In this document: one piece after another, positions 5,552-5,955 of the stretch | Position numbering within the stretch: the stretch's first letter is position 1 | Layout of the letters: each line of letters opens with the position of its first letter | Program-made: the position numbers and the translations under genes | The notes under the pieces: model-generated | What the model saw: only the letters and a program-made list of their open reading frames with translations | What the model was told of the DNA's origin: nothing | Databases searched by the model: none | Source of the DNA: Holosporales bacterium | GTDB lineage: Bacteria; Pseudomonadota; Alphaproteobacteria; BNTO01 | Direction: 5' to 3' | Assembly (NCBI GenBank): GCA_031273545.1 | Contig: JAISRQ010000067.1 | Location: 1-5,955, forward strand | Length of the DNA stretch: 5,955 nt

Positions 5552-5653
5552 ATGATTAACGGTATCACAGAACTATTTTGTTGGGTTGACGATTTTTGCC
5601 AATATGCTGCGACGGAAGCAGCGAAACACCAGAAAAGCAACACGGTCGCATAG
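5552..5653 (+). pseudogene. N-terminal transposase stub, IS982/IS4-like
   Basis: This is a 33-codon frame starting at ATG 5552, with AAGGA at 5538-5542 and 9-base spacing. The translation MINGITELFCWVDDFCQY resembles the N-terminus of IS982-type transposases, which commonly begin with an ITELF/YCxxDDF motif. After that motif it loses resemblance and stops at 5651-5653, where a full transposase would continue for well over 200 residues including the DDE catalytic domain. An in-frame ATG at 5510 would add 14 lysine-rich residues but has no ribosome binding site. Family assignment rests on this short motif only. Neither terminal inverted repeat was found. Confidence 0.45.
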
Positions 5654-5794
5654 AAATGAGAAGGTACGAAGTATTCGATGCCCAAAATATGCTTAAAAAA
5701 TGGAAAAAAGAGTGGAAACATATACCTAAACGTGATTAAATCATGAATTTTAGCAAGGATTGTAAAAATCAGTGTTCCATTGAAGTCGCTTTAG
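5654..5794. other. Spacer between two transposase remnants
   Basis: A 27-codon frame at 5656-5739 starts two bases after the preceding stop and is lysine/tryptophan-rich, with no recognisable homology. Nothing else is supported in this short stretch. It may be the scar where one insertion sequence was truncated by another. Confidence 0.35.
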
Positions 5795-5955
5795 TTTTTG
5801 ATTGCAACTAAAATCCGGTATTTGATCGCGTTTGAGTATATACGTAAAATTATAAGAGTAACTAGATATAGGGAATCAAAAGGTCACCAACCAACGCAAG
5901 AAGTTAGTTACTATATATCTAACGAAAAACACGGATTAACTGCCAAAGGTTTTGG
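5795..5955 (+). pseudogene. ISAs1-family transposase fragment (runs off the window)
   Basis: The frame is open from after a TAG at 5792-5794 to the window edge. From about 5852 it reads IIRVTRYRE, then SKG...EVSYYISNEK, then LTAKGF. This matches the stretch of ISAs1-family DDE transposases just before their conserved C-terminal RGHWxIEN block, where one expects xVxRxRxxxG and a RYYISSL-like motif. The upstream part of the transposase, including the N-terminal domain and first catalytic aspartates, is missing: a stop lies only 20 codons upstream of the conserved part. The copy is therefore 5'-truncated or frameshifted. What follows lies outside the window. Confidence 0.65.

Noticed and set aside
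5458..5721. Phenylalanine-rich minus-strand frame resembling a membrane protein
   Set aside because: The hydrophobicity comes from A-rich homopolymers on the plus strand, and it overlaps the transposase stub.
5656..5739. 27-codon frame right after the transposase stub
   Set aside because: It is very short, has no ribosome binding site of its own and no recognised motif. It is noted only as part of the spacer.
1..5955. CRISPR array, rRNA or tRNA genes
   Set aside because: No regularly spaced direct repeats with unique spacers, and no conserved RNA gene segments were seen on either strand.

Overview
The window looks like part of a genome of a modestly AT-rich, host-associated bacterium. Three things suggest an alphaproteobacterial symbiont of the Rickettsiales/Holosporales kind: transposase remnants, a gene broken by several lesions, and a short repeat with an ATTGC/GCAAT stem of a type I recall from such genomes. 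No rRNA, tRNA or housekeeping gene is present, so this assignment is only a guess.

Positions 1-535 hold no convincing gene. They contain a near-perfect 61-base inverted repeat (8-68 with 94-154), an unresolved open frame on the minus strand, and a promoter-proximal AT-rich tract made of five tandem 11-base units (457-511).

Positions 536-3116 are the one clear functional unit. It is a tightly packed three-gene ABC importer operon of the TrpX/TrpY/TrpZ (COG2984/COG4120/COG1101) type: substrate-binding protein (536-1507), ATPase (1538-2266) and membrane permease (2268-3116). Each gene has a good ribosome binding site, and the last two genes are 1 base apart. The binding protein would capture a small ligand, possibly an aromatic amino acid as in characterised relatives. 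The permease would dimerise to form the channel, and the ATPase would drive transport. A short hairpin with a T run (3217-3235) and a REP-like repeat follow the operon.

Positions 3117-5329 are visibly more AT-rich and accessory in character. They carry a possible 57-codon small ORF (3405-3578) and an intact 251-residue protein with a signal peptide and 12 cysteines (3636-4391). Next comes a second gene for a secreted cysteine-rich protein (4573-5329), which I reassembled by eye from three reading frames. It has about three frameshifts and one internal TAG, so it is annotated as a pseudogene. Short shared motifs suggest that the two cysteine-rich genes are diverged relatives, possibly a small family of exported symbiont proteins of unknown role.

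Positions 5330-5955 hold insertion-sequence debris: a 33-codon N-terminal transposase stub (IS982/IS4-like, 5552-5653) and, running off the window edge, a piece of an ISAs1-family transposase (5795-5955).
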